Source of the DNA: Penicillus capitatus
Taxonomy: Eukaryota; Chlorophyta
Assembly: GCA_965649825.1 (NCBI GenBank)
Contig: OZ287698.1
Coordinates: 1,638,768-1,702,767 of the forward strand
Length of the DNA: 64,000 bases
Direction of reading: 5' to 3'
In this document: piece after piece, positions 1-10,620 of the stretch
Position numbering within the stretch: position 1 is the stretch's first letter
Layout: each line of letters opens with the position of its first letter
The notes under the pieces: model-generated
Told to the model about the DNA's origin: nothing
What the model saw: the letters and a program-made list of their open reading frames with translations, nothing else
Database searches by the model: none
Program-made: the position numbers and the translations under genes

Positions 1-1
1 G

Positions 2-397
2 TTTAGGTTTAAAGATTTGAAAGTTCCAGGGACATATTGGTGGAAAGAGGCCAACACGAAGGGATCCGAACTCGCAGTGACATTCGACACAGGCGAAGGC
101 GAGATTGTACTCTTAGTTGCCATTCGGCCGAACGCGCATTATTGAAATGGATTCAGGAGGTGCGGGCTCTCTCCGGTGATAATGTACTAAGAACAGCTGA
201 GGGATGTGGTGCCATGAAGCCGAATGTGTAAGCTGTTTAGGATGGAAACAATGTCCACTTTATGTGTTTTGTGCATGCTTAGCGATTTCTGCTTGGAAGG
301 CACGTGTGAGCTGTGTCTTGTGGAGGGTAAAGGTTTGCAAGAAACATCCTGGAAGGCAGACCCAACAGGCAAGCGATCATGCATCCAACTACAATGA
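2..397 (+). CDS. 3' end of a Cys-rich protein gene (partial, 3 exons)
   Basis: The gene enters from the left edge, so only its C-terminus is visible. I read join(<2..106,157..227,283..397): the introns (50 bp and 55 bp) begin GTACTC and GTAAGC, end in AG, and keep one reading frame to a TGA at 395-397. The visible 96 residues begin with a beta-rich stretch (VPGTYWW, ELAVTFDTGEGEI) and end in a Cys-rich tail (GCGAMKP, FCLEGTCELC, SCIQLQ). That composition suggests an extracellular or secreted domain, but the signal sequence would lie outside the window and no family is recognised. If intron 1 were retained, the protein would end at a TGA at 143. The second junction is the firmer one, because the downstream exon reads as clean coding sequence only after splicing. 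Confidence 0.55.
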
Positions 398-1168
398 AAC
401 CGAAGGCAATCTTCTGAACACAGGAAAAGGCGTTGTCCGATCGTGTCTGACGCCATTTCCTGCAGGATGCGCAAAGATGATGGTCAAAGTGCTCAGTGAT
501 GAAGAGATATGGAACGAAGGCGTCGTCTAATCAACGACATGACAATCTACGTACTCAGCGATGAGGAATGAGGAATGAGACAGTTGTCTAAACAGTGAGA
601 TGACCATGACTTCTTCAAGAGCATGCACTGCTTTACACATCCATGTTGATACAGTTTTGTAAATCCTCTTGGCAAAAATCGGTTGTCCCATTTGAATGGA
701 GAACTTGTTGACGTGGATTCGGTCAGTCTTCGATACGTTTGATAAGATTAAACCCGCATAAATTCCATGCATGTCGTGTCACGTTTGTCACGCGGGAGAC
801 ACCGCGCTAAGAGAACAAATAGCGGACGACTTCAAACGTTCTCACAGCAAGGTGTCTACAAGTTCGCATCTACGGATTTATATGCCAGCTGTGACTAGAC
901 AGGTAAGTTCATCAGCCTCTCGGTACCATAAAAAAGGGACTTTGAGTTGACGTGAACACCACATGAGCACCCCTTGGGAAACAGGACACTTGGAAAACTA
1001 GGTAGGCGATGTGACAGCGACACGAGAGCGTAACAACGTTACGAAGAGAAGTCGCCCACAATGACAATAATTAATTTATCTTCGCATCTCGCTGCCGCCA
1101 CCGCGTTTCCGTTGTTGATCGATACAGATTGCGATTAACGTTTCGAGCAGCAGTAACTACACACCGCG
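398..1168. other. Intergenic, nothing supported
   Basis: Open frames here are short and look non-coding in both directions. A short near-duplicated stretch occurs around 480-585 (two versions of a CTCAGCGATGAG-type phrase). No RNA gene or promoter could be supported. Confidence 0.4.
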
Positions 1169-1373
1169 ATGTTGGCTGACAAATTACTCGACGCGATGGA
1201 CAATCCTAGCGAGGTGCACGCAAACCCCAAGCTGAGGCGTTGCATTTCGACAATCGACACGGAGAAGGTACAAATATATGGCGTACAAAAGATGCGATGT
1301 GTGTTTACAGGAAAGGTGTTCTCTTTCATTTTCTTGGACGTTGAAAAAGGGCAGATGCGATGTGCTGCTTTAA
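1169..1373 (+). CDS. Small hypothetical protein, 2 exons
   Basis: ATG at 1169 opens a 33-codon exon ending in ...STIDTEK. A 43-bp GT-AG intron (1268-1310) follows, then a 21-codon exon ending at TAA 1371-1373 (about 53 residues in total). Without splicing the frame also stays open to 1396, so the intron is an inference from a GTACAA donor, a TTTACAG acceptor and the size of other introns in the window. No domain is recognised. The gene stands alone between an intergenic stretch and a hairpin plus minisatellite element. A non-coding open frame is a real alternative. Confidence 0.3.
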
Positions 1374-1468
1374 GGCAGCGCGACATCTTCGACTAGACCA
1401 AAGAACACACTAGACAAACCAGAGACGGTGTGGATGCAGCGCTTTTATAGGACGGGCCGTGCAGGGCA

Positions 1469-1499
1469 CTACGGCGCGTCGACCGACCACGCGCCGTAG
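1469..1499. other. Perfect 11-bp stem hairpin
   Basis: CTACGGCGCGT at 1469-1479 and its exact reverse complement at 1489-1499 enclose a 9-nt loop. It lies about 95 bp after the small gene and 30 bp before the inverted minisatellite element. No T-tract follows. Its role is unknown; a boundary structure of the adjacent repeat is one possibility. Confidence 0.6.
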
Positions 1500-1532
1500 C
1501 ATAGTCATCGAGTGTTGATCCGGTCGATTAAG

Positions 1533-2095
1533 GGGGTAAAATCACTATAACCCGGCCCTCGACGCCAAAGTAAGGGGGTAAGTTCATTGTAACCCGTCCT
1601 CAGACCTCAAGTCAGTGGGTAAGTTCACTGTAACCCGTCCTCAGACCTCAAGTCAGTGGGTAAGTTCACTGTAACCCGGCCCTCGGCCTCAAGATTTGGG
1701 GGAAGTCATGTGTGAAACAAACATGTTGGGGCACCTGAACTTGAAGGTGTTCTCAACTTCGGGCCGCATCAGTCGGCTTCCACGTCCATACTTCACCCCA
1801 ACGTTAAGCAACTGGTGTACGACTATCAAGTCATCTTCACGCATTTCGACGAGTGAACAAGAATGACGGACCGCGTTCTCATGAACATGCCCACCTTCGA
1901 GTTCAGGCACCGCAACATGTTTGTTTCACACATGACTTCCCCCAAATTTTGAGGCCGAGGGCCGGGTTACAGTGAACTTACCCACTGACTTGAGGTCTGA
2001 GGCCGGGTTACAGTGAACTTACCCACTGACTTGAGGTCTGAGGCCGGGTTACAGTGAACTCACCCCATTATTTTGGCGTCGAGGGCCGGATTACG
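1533..2095. repeat. Inverted element with 41-bp minisatellite arms
   Basis: The left arm holds four tandem units of about 41 bp (starts near 1533, 1575, 1616 and 1657; core GTAACCCGGCCCTCGGCCTC). The right arm (about 1945-2095) holds the reverse complement of the same array. Inside both arms, next to the minisatellite, lies a further inverted block around 1700-1752 and 1870-1930; in both orientations it encodes related peptides ending FVSHMTSPK. The centre (about 1790-1910) is recognisably similar to the 49-64 kb array core: both contain CTGGTG..., GA(A)CAAG, GACCGCGT and GAACATG blocks in the same order, and the 41-bp units match the core's own four units. It is therefore a dispersed, rearranged relative of the array module. 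No protein is intact. Confidence 0.8.
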
Positions 2096-2334
2096 CGAGC
2101 CTACATGCCGATTTCGATGAAGTCACCCGAAAAACAGGACACCGGTTGCTCGTTGCGGCGATGGTCGCATAACCATTGAAATGGATTATATTGATTATAT
2201 TTTTTTGTCAATAATTTTTTTAAACAAATCAGGATTTTAACACCCGCCCTAAACTAAAAAAGGCCGAGTGTTAAAGAAATACCAATAGGTAATGTTGCTC
2301 CAATACCAAGCCAAATCGATATGAGCTAGATGCC

Positions 2335-3030
2335 ATGAAGTTCTACGACAGACTCCACATCGGCAGCAACTACATAACTTTAAACGCGGACATCACTCGA
2401 ATCCGAGACACGGTAGTTAACATCTCATACTTTTCTCGCTCATTCGTGGATTTCTGTTCAACTGTTGAAAGGCTTCGAGACGGACTTTGAGATACGACCG
2501 AACATCTCCTCGACCGTGGATTTTGTGCCCGGCGAGGCAGCTGAAATCAGCGCCCTTCGCGTCTTCCATATGGTATGATAATCTCACTCTTTTGGCTGCC
2601 GAAAGTGGCGTAACGTGTTGTGTAGTTCAAGACGATCGAATCGATTCGTCACATGGACAGTGGAAAGCCGTCGATGCGATTGACATCGTTAAAAATGTCG
2701 AAAGCAATCAACGCATTAGGAAGCGAGACGGCGTTGAAGTGGTGATTAAACGCATCACGATCAAAGACAATTCCGATTGCTCTATCGAAGTGCACTTCGC
2801 TCTTCTGTAAGCATTCACATACAGTCTTCGGTCTAGATCACATTGTGGGACCATATATGGCTGTTAACAAAGGAAACGAGATTGAAACTGTAATGAGCGA
2901 TGGCAACAACAAAGAAGTCTGCCGATTGAGTCTATCGTACATAACATCGACAACAATAGGTGATGATTTCCCTGTCATCTCACGCGAACCAGCGGCATCT
3001 TACCCCTCAAAAGGTCCGCTTACGATGTAG
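2335..3030 (+). CDS. RPA70-like OB-fold protein (tentative gene model)
   Basis: Proposed exons are 2335-2412, 2480-2572 and 2661-2806, with a GTAAGC donor at 2807 and a less certain downstream exon inside 2895-3030. The first two exons (KFYDRLHIGSNYITL... then TDFEIRPNISSTV) resemble the start of the first ssDNA-binding OB fold of replication protein A large subunit. The third (VDAIDIVKNV..., then VVIKRITIKDNSDCSIEV) resembles the following OB fold, where a (K)R-x-I-x-I-x-D-x-S strand is typical. RPA70 coats single-stranded DNA in replication and repair. The expected C-terminal zinc-ribbon domain was not found, so this may be a short paralogue, a fragment, or a copy of the kind carried by Helitron-like elements. 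Introns 1 (67 bp) and 2 (88 bp) are longer than usual here, so the junctions are provisional. Confidence 0.45.
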
Positions 3031-3718
3031 ACATTCAACGCTACACGAAGCGCAAGCAACAGCTTCACTCGAACGACAACCCGGACCCTCGAACTGGGCC
3101 GACGACGTTCCGACGCAATTCCACACGAACTCTTTGACATACGCGAACCCTAACGATCCGATCTCCGTCTTTCTGCAAAGACTACAAGGAGCAGTATGCA
3201 CAGACAGCTACAGGCCGTGTCCATGTGCAGCATCAATTTGATCTACCACACTCGTGACGACACCAGATATCTTCTTCATTTAGCGCAAAGGAAAACGATT
3301 GGACCTTTTAGTGAACTTACACGCTGGAGAATTTCAGGCGTCTATCTTGCCAGTCGAAATGGAAGCATGCGATCTGGAGGCATTGGTACCTAAGCTCTGT
3401 AACTTCAATTTGTGATGTTGCCAATGTTTGTTTTGGGATTAACGGATCACGAAGCATATGTATCGAAATGACATCTCGTCGAGCCAGTACTTATGCTCTT
3501 CTCACCTGATTGCATAGAGACTCTTCAAGCTAGGGTACTGTTTCAGTCGATTCATGTAAGAATTGGTTCCGCTAGCAGTGCACCGAATCGACCTGTATGG
3601 AGAACAAGGAATAACGAAGAAAGGAACCTGTGAGTAAGAATCCCTCCTCTGTCTTGGTTGGATGACTGATTTAAATAGAAGGCGGTTTTTTAATCCTTCT
3701 AATCTTTCGTTCTTTCTC
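3031..3718. other. No supported gene
   Basis: A plus-strand stretch around 3030-3270 has coding-like phrases in changing frames and could be further exons of the RPA-like gene. From 3270 to 3718 I see nothing I can support. Confidence 0.3.
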
Positions 3719-5480
3719 TCAGTTACGAATGATCTGTTCGTCAAAAACCCAGTTCAATCCACTCATGATCTCAAATGGTACTCCGCCTATATTTCCAAAC
3801 TTCACCTTATGATATCCCAAGAACACTGTCATCGCTTCGAAGAAACCAGAGATGCCTCCAAAGTTTGCCTTAAGTTTCCCATCGAACATCAAAGTCATGA
3901 CAGACTCAAATGTATGCTCCATCCACTTTTTATGCCTCAGAATAAATGCATGACCACCCGAGTAACGATCCGATGGTACGTCCAAGAGAAAAGCAGAGTA
4001 GGCGGAATGCGCTAAACGATCAACTGTCATGAATAGCAAAGGACCATTCCTGGCTCTGGGAATATTCGCATGGAAGAGCTGCAAATTCCACCCTGGTGCT
4101 TTGAGATAGATGCACATGAGAAACATCAAAATGGTGCTGTCAGAAGGAATATGTCGTCCGGTTTCTCGAGTATAGCTCCTTGTCGTCTGATGTCCCTCAA
4201 AGTCCGCCAACACCAGATCTTGCAACAACTGCTCCAGTCGACTGCAAACAAATCCATGAGGACATCCATCAGGAATCAGATTCTGGATCCACGTTCCAGA
4301 GAAGAGCCATATCATGTAAGCCATCGTCGACAATGCCTTCAGACAGTGTCACATCAGACAAACGATGGAAGAAAGAAGAGTCAGTCAGACATTCATGTAC
4401 TCCCTCTTCCTTTCCGGATTATCGGTCGCAGCAGAGGCTAGCTGTTCTTCCAAGATCTGACGTCTTCTCTGAATCCACTGACTCTGTCTTTGCGCCTGTT
4501 CGTTCGTCAGTTGCACTGTCAATGGGAACAGTGGGGCATTCGACTCATGGAATGCATCTGCATACGATTTGGCGGTCTGGAAAGCATTTCTTGCCTGCTC
4601 GAGTGCGCGCGTCACGACATGGACACGGAACCATTGTCGGAAACGGCGCACACATGCCTATGAAATAGTCTATGCTTTGGCTCTAAGACAGGCGACCATG
4701 TTTACTTCGTAAGTAGAGCCATCCAGGTGGATTTCTCGTAGGAGAGGCAACAAGTACGTCAAAGGCGTCACGGTCAGATCATTCGCGTCGAGTTCTCCGA
4801 TAACATCCGTTGTCGTTCGCTGCAGCCATTCAGGGTGACCATCATGGTCTGAGAATTGGCTTCCCTTACCAACGACACTTCACAGACGACTGTTTGACCA
4901 AGAACTTGAAACATCGTCCAAGACGGGATTGTTGGCAACTGGAAAGATGGGACGCGTGCGATTTGACGATGCCATGCAATGCAGATGAATAAATCGACGT
5001 TAACCTTCATAATGCACGGATAAAGAATGCAATTGGACGCGAACGACGACTCCGAGTAAGCTGTTTTCTCGATTCGCAAACCGATCATGAGTCGGTTGAT
5101 GGAAACGTCTATTAACCTTTCTGAAGCTATGACGCTGAGGTGGACACATCTCGAGGAGGATAACTGCGTTATGGCTCTCTCTTTTAAAGAATCTTGGTGA
5201 CAAGGCTCTTTCGATCTTTGCAAGAAGGCGTAAAGGATATCAACAGTTCTCTTCTCTAACGTGCGGAGGCGTGTTGCCTGTAAGCTCTTCCAGTTTTTGT
5301 CTTGACTCCTTCTGCAGTCTGCAATCTGCAATCGTCACATTCGTATTCTTCCCGTATTCCAGCGCATGGATTCGAGTAAGCAAGAAAAGTCTTGACACGC
5401 GGCGTAGAGCTGTGAATGAAGCTTACGGGCCTTAGAAGATTGAAGAACTCCCTCGTTTGTTCGAGCTGTCGCCTTCCCAA
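3719..5480 (-). CDS. Multi-exon protein of unknown function
   Basis: On the minus strand four exon junctions are clear: 4870-~5331 (5' end unresolved), 4706-4819, 4391-4657 and 3719-4336. The introns are 50, 48 and 54 bp, all GT-AG and all phase 0, and the stop is at 3719-3721. The joined product exceeds 470 residues. It contains a leucine-rich stretch (DVIGELDANDLTVTPLTYLL), a basic/amphipathic helical segment rich in Q, R and E (residues encoded by 4391-4657) and a C-terminal 206-residue part rich in aromatic and Phe/Gly residues. I recognise no family. The start is not identified; further exons may lie between 5331 and 5480 or beyond (a coding-like minus-strand stretch exists near 5780-5960). 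Confidence concerns the existence of the gene, not a function. Confidence 0.6.
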
Positions 5481-5499
5481 CTAAGTCAAGGAAATGTTG

Positions 5500-6311
5500 T
5501 CACAATGGAGCAAATGCATTTATTACCAACAATCGAAATAAGGATCATCAATAACTCGGGGTTGCACTTGTGTTTGTGCCCGCCTCATCGCCGATGAAAT
5601 ATCGAGGAGACCTTTACTGTCAAAAAAAGGAAAACATGTCGTCTGCACTTAAGATATTAGCTTGAATCAACAAAGGACATTTGTCAAGTGACCATCTAGC
5701 TTCATTTGGACACGGAATTACAGAAAGCTGGTGCTTGTAATCTAGAATTTTAAAGATCATCGGGAGTATCACTACAGAACAAAAAAGACCTGATTGCTCA
5801 TAGTCACAGAGGACGTCCGACGGATTTCGACATAGCGTGCATCGAAGAAGTCTCTTTTTGCATGTGCACTGAACAGCATTTTGATAGTGACCAATGCTAT
5901 CAAGGCGTGCTCGCATATGAAGCATCGCGTCGTTGACTCTAAATCTCCAAAGAGGCCAAAACTGCAATGCATTTGGAGACTCTTTCTATAACGCAACGTT
6001 CATGGTAGTTGTATCAGATCAGGTGATCAATTGCTTCGATGAAGCGTGTGCAAAGTGTTTTGTAACTGTGGACATCATCTATAATCAACACCTTCCAAAG
6101 CTCTCAAGATCGTTGTGTGTATTGTGAATGACAGACAGTCACAATCAAAACAGAATGATGAATTTAGACGTCTGCGATGGATAAGATGTCTGTCAGCATA
6201 GAATTTCGCTACGTCGACATTCGAGCTTTTAGTTCTTCGATCAACAGAGCGTTAAAACGTCTTTTGTGAAAAATACCACAGAGAGAGAGTTTCCTTTTGT
6301 AATCTTCGGCA
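5500..6311. other. Intergenic; possible upstream exon
   Basis: One minus-strand stretch (about 5780-5960) reads as coding-like and could be an upstream exon of the 3719-5480 gene. 6130-6311 is the probable promoter/5' UTR of the cupin gene. No TATA box or RNA gene was clear. Confidence 0.3.
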
Positions 6312-7673
6312 ATGCCACAGTCGACGGAAGTGTCGACGCCGCCGAACGGTTTTCTTGAAATACCGCCGACAGCACCGCAAATCGTTTGCTTTTCGGATGA
6401 GGATAAGGAAAAGCACGTACTGAAGTTTCCGCAATCGCCGGTAAAAGGCCAAGGCGTCGTTATCTTTTCCAACGAACAGCGTGAACGTTTTAAAGTCTCT
6501 CTCAGTGCTACGGAGGATTTCAAAGATGGGATTTTTCTTGACGTTGTGAAGAAATGCGACGCCGACGAGACGCGCCTCGTAATCAAAAACGGAATGGAGC
6601 CTGATAAAACATTCACATTCAAGAACGTTTTCATTGACGATGAAGCAAGGGCTTCGTACTGGATCAGCTTCTCTAGCGAAGAAAAAGAATTTAAGTACGG
6701 TGTTGGAGAAGCACGAGAGGACCTGGTTCTGTTGTGTTGTAAATGCATGTGCGTGAATGATATGCCACCTGACTTGACATTTGTTAAGTTATCGGAAGAT
6801 CTGAAGCTGGAATGCTTTCAGCGCGATCCAGTTGTCATTGATCCTCCACTCGCCGTCATTCCAGTGGACGAATTCACTATGGAAAATGCAGCAAAGAGTT
6901 CGTTTGCAGTTCCAGCAAATCTAACCAGCATTTGTCAAAAACTGTATGGAAACATTTCTGGCGGATCATTCAAGCTCAACACAGATGATTTCCCGTGCTT
7001 CACTGATGCCATTGAAGCGAGCATTAGGAATAAGGATGGCTGGTGTTACAGAACGCTGAAGAGCAAGGCAGGGGAGTTTCCTGGAGGCGAGTTAAAGACT
7101 TACCTAAGAATCACTCTTGGTGTTAATCAAGGAGAATCCCCTGGGATTCCTTACGTCATGGAAATATGGCCACCGGGTCACTCTTCGCCAATCCATAGGC
7201 ATGCTGAAGCAAATGCTATCATTAGAGTGCTGCATGGACAAATTCATGTGTGTCTGTACAAGATGCTGTCAATACACCACGACAAACCATTCCAGGAGGC
7301 CGATTTCAGAGAAGGCGATGTTACGTGGATCTCACCAACGCTCAATCAAACGCATATGCTGGAGAATAGATGCTGTGAAACGTGTATCACGATTCAGTGT
7401 TACATGTATGCAGCGCAGGATAATCAGCATTACGAGTACTTTGATTATTTGGTGGACAAAAAGAAAGGCGAAATCAAGCACTTCTATCCACATAGCGATT
7501 GCGACTTCTTAGTTTTTAAGGAAAAAATGAAGGAGGAGTATTGCTGGAAAACACCAAAGATGATCGATAGTGCAGATAAGAGTCGAAACAGTAATAGTTG
7601 GATATCAAAGACATTGAAGAATTTTTGCGAGAGATTTGGTGCGTGGATCGGTGTCGGTAAAGAGAGAGTTTGA
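6312..7673 (+). CDS. Cysteine-dioxygenase-type cupin protein
   Basis: A single uninterrupted 453-residue frame runs from ATG 6312 to TGA 7671-7673. The C-terminal half (about 255-430) matches the cysteine dioxygenase type I/cupin fold. The motif HRHAEANAIIRVLHG gives an H-x-H pair (His295, His297), and a third histidine in NQTHMLEN (His348) completes a 3-His iron site. Enzymes of this family use non-haem Fe(II) and O2 to oxidise a thiol such as cysteine to its sulfinate in the cytosol. The first 250 residues match nothing I know; they are unusual for CDO proteins, which are about 200 residues, so this is an extended or fused version. It has no signal peptide and no introns, unlike its neighbours. 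Substrate (cysteine or another thiol) cannot be decided here. Confidence 0.8.
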   Translation: MPQSTEVSTPPNGFLEIPPTAPQIVCFSDEDKEKHVLKFPQSPVKGQGVVIFSNEQRERFKVSLSATEDFKDGIFLDVVKKCDADETRLVIKNGMEPDKTFTFKNVFIDDEARASYWISFSSEEKEFKYGVGEAREDLVLLCCKCMCVNDMPPDLTFVKLSEDLKLECFQRDPVVIDPPLAVIPVDEFTMENAAKSSFAVPANLTSICQKLYGNISGGSFKLNTDDFPCFTDAIEASIRNKDGWCYRTLKSKAGEFPGGELKTYLRITLGVNQGESPGIPYVMEIWPPGHSSPIHRHAEANAIIRVLHGQIHVCLYKMLSIHHDKPFQEADFREGDVTWISPTLNQTHMLENRCCETCITIQCYMYAAQDNQHYEYFDYLVDKKKGEIKHFYPHSDCDFLVFKEKMKEEYCWKTPKMIDSADKSRNSNSWISKTLKNFCERFGAWIGVGKERV

Positions 7674-9303
7674 TTTAAAGGTAGTGTGTGCATTTTTGCT
7701 TTGCAACGTTTTTTCACAGGAGTTTTCAGCATTAAAAAAGCACATGGTTCTCAGTAACAATCCGGGTGTCAAATTAAAACGTAACCAGTTGAAAACACTG
7801 AACTTTTGGCTTCATAGAAAGCAATTCGATGTCTCTTGAAGACAGACATCGTCAAACATATGAGTGTTTTGGCGTGCTCTATTTTTTGGCAGCTTCGATT
7901 CTTGAAGAGATCTTGCAGTCATGACTTGACTTCCTTATCTGTTTTTGTCCAAATTTTGAATCACATCCAAGTGTCGGTGGTCTTTGACAGCGAACGAAGG
8001 CATCGGTCATGGCAAAATAAATGTCTCAACCGAGAGTCCCCTAACGGCGACTCTGCACGTTGTGAAGGACCACCAATGCAAGATGGTTGACTAACCGCGA
8101 ATGAAAAATTCGCCAAAGGCTAGTCAAACAAGAGCACATCTGAATCAGAATCCCACATAAACGGTTTTGTTTCTGTTTCGTACTCATTCGCATGGCTCAT
8201 GGAATCGTAAAAGGGTGATGAGATGCTTTAGCGAGTTTACTCGCCTATCGTAATAGATGTTGCGTTCGCTCTTACAAGAGCAAATACCGTCGCAGCGACG
8301 TCGGCACAAAACATTTTTATACCGTGGACAATTGTGTGGCTATTCGTTTATATGCCCACATGAAGTTCTACTTTCCTTTTGCCTGTTGTTTGTCTGTCTG
8401 TGTTCATGCCTATGGTCTAAAATCAACTGCAATGCCACCAGTGGCGTTAGGTGATTGACCTTAGCGAAACAGCAGTTTAAGAATCACGTTTTGGGTTTAT
8501 GTCATTACACACTTCGCTGTCATCACAACGCTTAGAGTATTCGCACGGAACAGATTTCAACGCCATATAGGATACGACTATCGCGAAATGGAGAATTGAT
8601 GGATGGCAGAAGCTACGAACTTGATCGCTTTCTAGCTGACAGCAATGTCGACTCTTGACTACACCGACGTGACGGCGACGCTGCATGGCGACGTATGATA
8701 TTAGATACGTCGCAGTTAAAACATAGTAAGTATTGTAGCTATTGTTGAAGTGGAGGGCACCCTTTTCGTATATATAGCACGCGCAAAGCAAGCGAGAAAA
8801 GCATAAGACAACCGAGAAAAACCAATCAGGTATCCAGATAATGCAGATATCTCATTTCTCAGGTTGATCCAGCTGTTTTGTTGCGTGGCGTTCGTGTCCT
8901 AAAAAACTGAATTCACTATACCAGAGATATCGAGTACACCGTGAAAGGCTCAGTATGGATTTGATGGAGTAGTCAGAATCTGGTAGAGACGATGTGATAC
9001 AGAATCTGGGAGCGATTCTCACTCGTGCGCGAAGTACAGACCACCTTAAACCAAAACTACCTTTTCCTTGGGTAAGAGACTCATTCGAACTCGTTGGCAC
9101 GTTCCAGCTCCGGTGTAGTGCCTCCAATTCGGTCCGCTTCTTGTCGGAATCCGATTTGCAATTCTAGTTGTTGATGAGGTCAATCTTCTCCTTCGAGATA
9201 ATTCTCCCTGTAAGTTCCATCAAGTATGTACGTTCGTTGTTGCAGGGAACCAACGTATCGTTCGTTTGTTTTTGTGTCCGATTTCGCGAAACGAACATTC
9301 CTT
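7674..9303. other. Long intergenic stretch
   Basis: After the cupin stop there are only short overlapping frames on both strands, with no motifs, clean splice pairs or repeats that I could support. The last ~100 bp probably hold the promoter/5' UTR of the next gene. Confidence 0.4.
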
Positions 9304-10080
9304 ATGAGGCGTCGTCGTTTAAAAGGAGATCAAATGCGTCTCCTTGATCAATACCTACTAAGCGACAGCGACGAACTGAAAACATTTAGACAACATACTA
9401 ACGAATTGATGTCCGCGCTGGACATTACGCCGTCGCAAGTCGCCATGAGAATTTTTAAGCAACGCAGTTCCTTTTTTAGTGGAAGTGAGTTTTCTTTCTT
9501 GACAAATGGCTGAGTTTGTAATTCAGGTCGACGTAGTTCACAGAGTACACGACGATTGAGTCATCAGACTCGCGGAAGCGGTTCTCGTGCCCCGGCGGAA
9601 CAGTCAACGCACCATCCACCTGTGGCAGTTACATGCGTTGCGCAGCAGTCAGCTTGCAACCCATCTCGTGAAGTGACGTCTGAAAGGGTTCGAGATGTCG
9701 ATCGAATATACTCTCATGTTGAAGACTTAATTGGCAGATTACAACACATGTCGCAAATTCACACACATGGGGGGAGTTTAGGAGTGATTATAAACAGTTT
9801 ATTATTGTTCACGCAAAACATCATGGAACAATTAAATCGATCGATCGATCAGATTGTTGGACTTGAAGAAACCGTTAAAAGTATTACTGAGTCCGTCGAT
9901 AAAATACAAGGCGAGATGCACAATACTTGATCATTTACCCGACCGATTGTTAAAGCTACGAGCAGACTACAACAGTTGTCTTTGAACGGAGCGCTTTTAT
10001 TGAGTGCGATATTCTGGTTTTGTGAAAATGAACAGGACAGCGGATGGTTCTTTGATAAAGTTAAAGAACAGGAGTACTGA
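9304..10080 (+). CDS. HTH/homeodomain-like plus coiled-coil protein, with in-frame TGA
   Basis: The model is join(9304..9484,9527..9930) with a 42-bp GTGAGT...TTCAG intron. ATG 9304 is preferred to upstream in-frame codons because the basic run MRRRRLKG starts there. Residues 1-60 look like a divergent homeodomain-type helix-turn-helix (basic N-arm, LLDQYLL, ALDITPSQVAMRIF), but the usual W-F-x-N of helix 3 is missing, so this is tentative. A Ser/Arg/Pro-rich linker follows, then a C-terminal coiled coil (VEDLIGRL, IMEQLNRSIDQIVGLEETVKSI). The frame meets TGA at 9928-9930 but stays open and coding-like for 49 more codons (LQQLSLNGALLL, FDKVKEQEY) to a second TGA at 10078. Possible causes are readthrough, a recent nonsense mutation or a base error. 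A DNA-binding, self-associating role is an inference. Confidence 0.55.
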
Positions 10081-10620
10081 CTGACACGGATCACCAAGTG
10101 AATCTTGGGCGACGAGAAGGGAGAAACGTTCGACAGGCATGGGATTAAAAAGACTGACATAGATTTTAAAGGAAACATCGAACAATTATGAGACATGCTT
10201 GTTGTTTCTTATTGTGTCGCCATCGATCTGATACCCGCCGATCCAACATCGCAGTTGTTTGACAGATTCGACGAAAACGAATGTGTATCCAATTCTGTTT
10301 AACATTCCTTTATGAACATTCTGGGATCGTTAGGTTACCAGCGACCGATCTCTGAGAGTCAGAATCGCAGGAGTCAACTGCCGAACCACAATGGCTTCTG
10401 TGTTTTGAAATCGGAGTCACTTTAAACGTGGTCGTTAGAACCGTCTGAGCCAGCCGATGGATGTCACTGTGTAAGGGAGTACTTTCGATTATCGGAATCC
10501 ACCTCGTAGATTCTAAAACATTCATCTTGGTCACAATGGCGTATAAAGACTTTTCCTCCTTATACTCTCCGCCTCACCCGTTCGATTCTAACTGACCTCT
10601 CGGTCACCACGTTCTCCCAG
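10081..10620. other. Intergenic
   Basis: No frame here looks coding. The segment before 10621 presumably contains the promoter of the Vps62-related gene, but no TATA box was found. Confidence 0.35.

Noticed and set aside
1-20. Telomere repeat at the left edge (GTTTAGGTTTA)
   Set aside because: Only about one and a half imperfect units, and a coding frame begins there.
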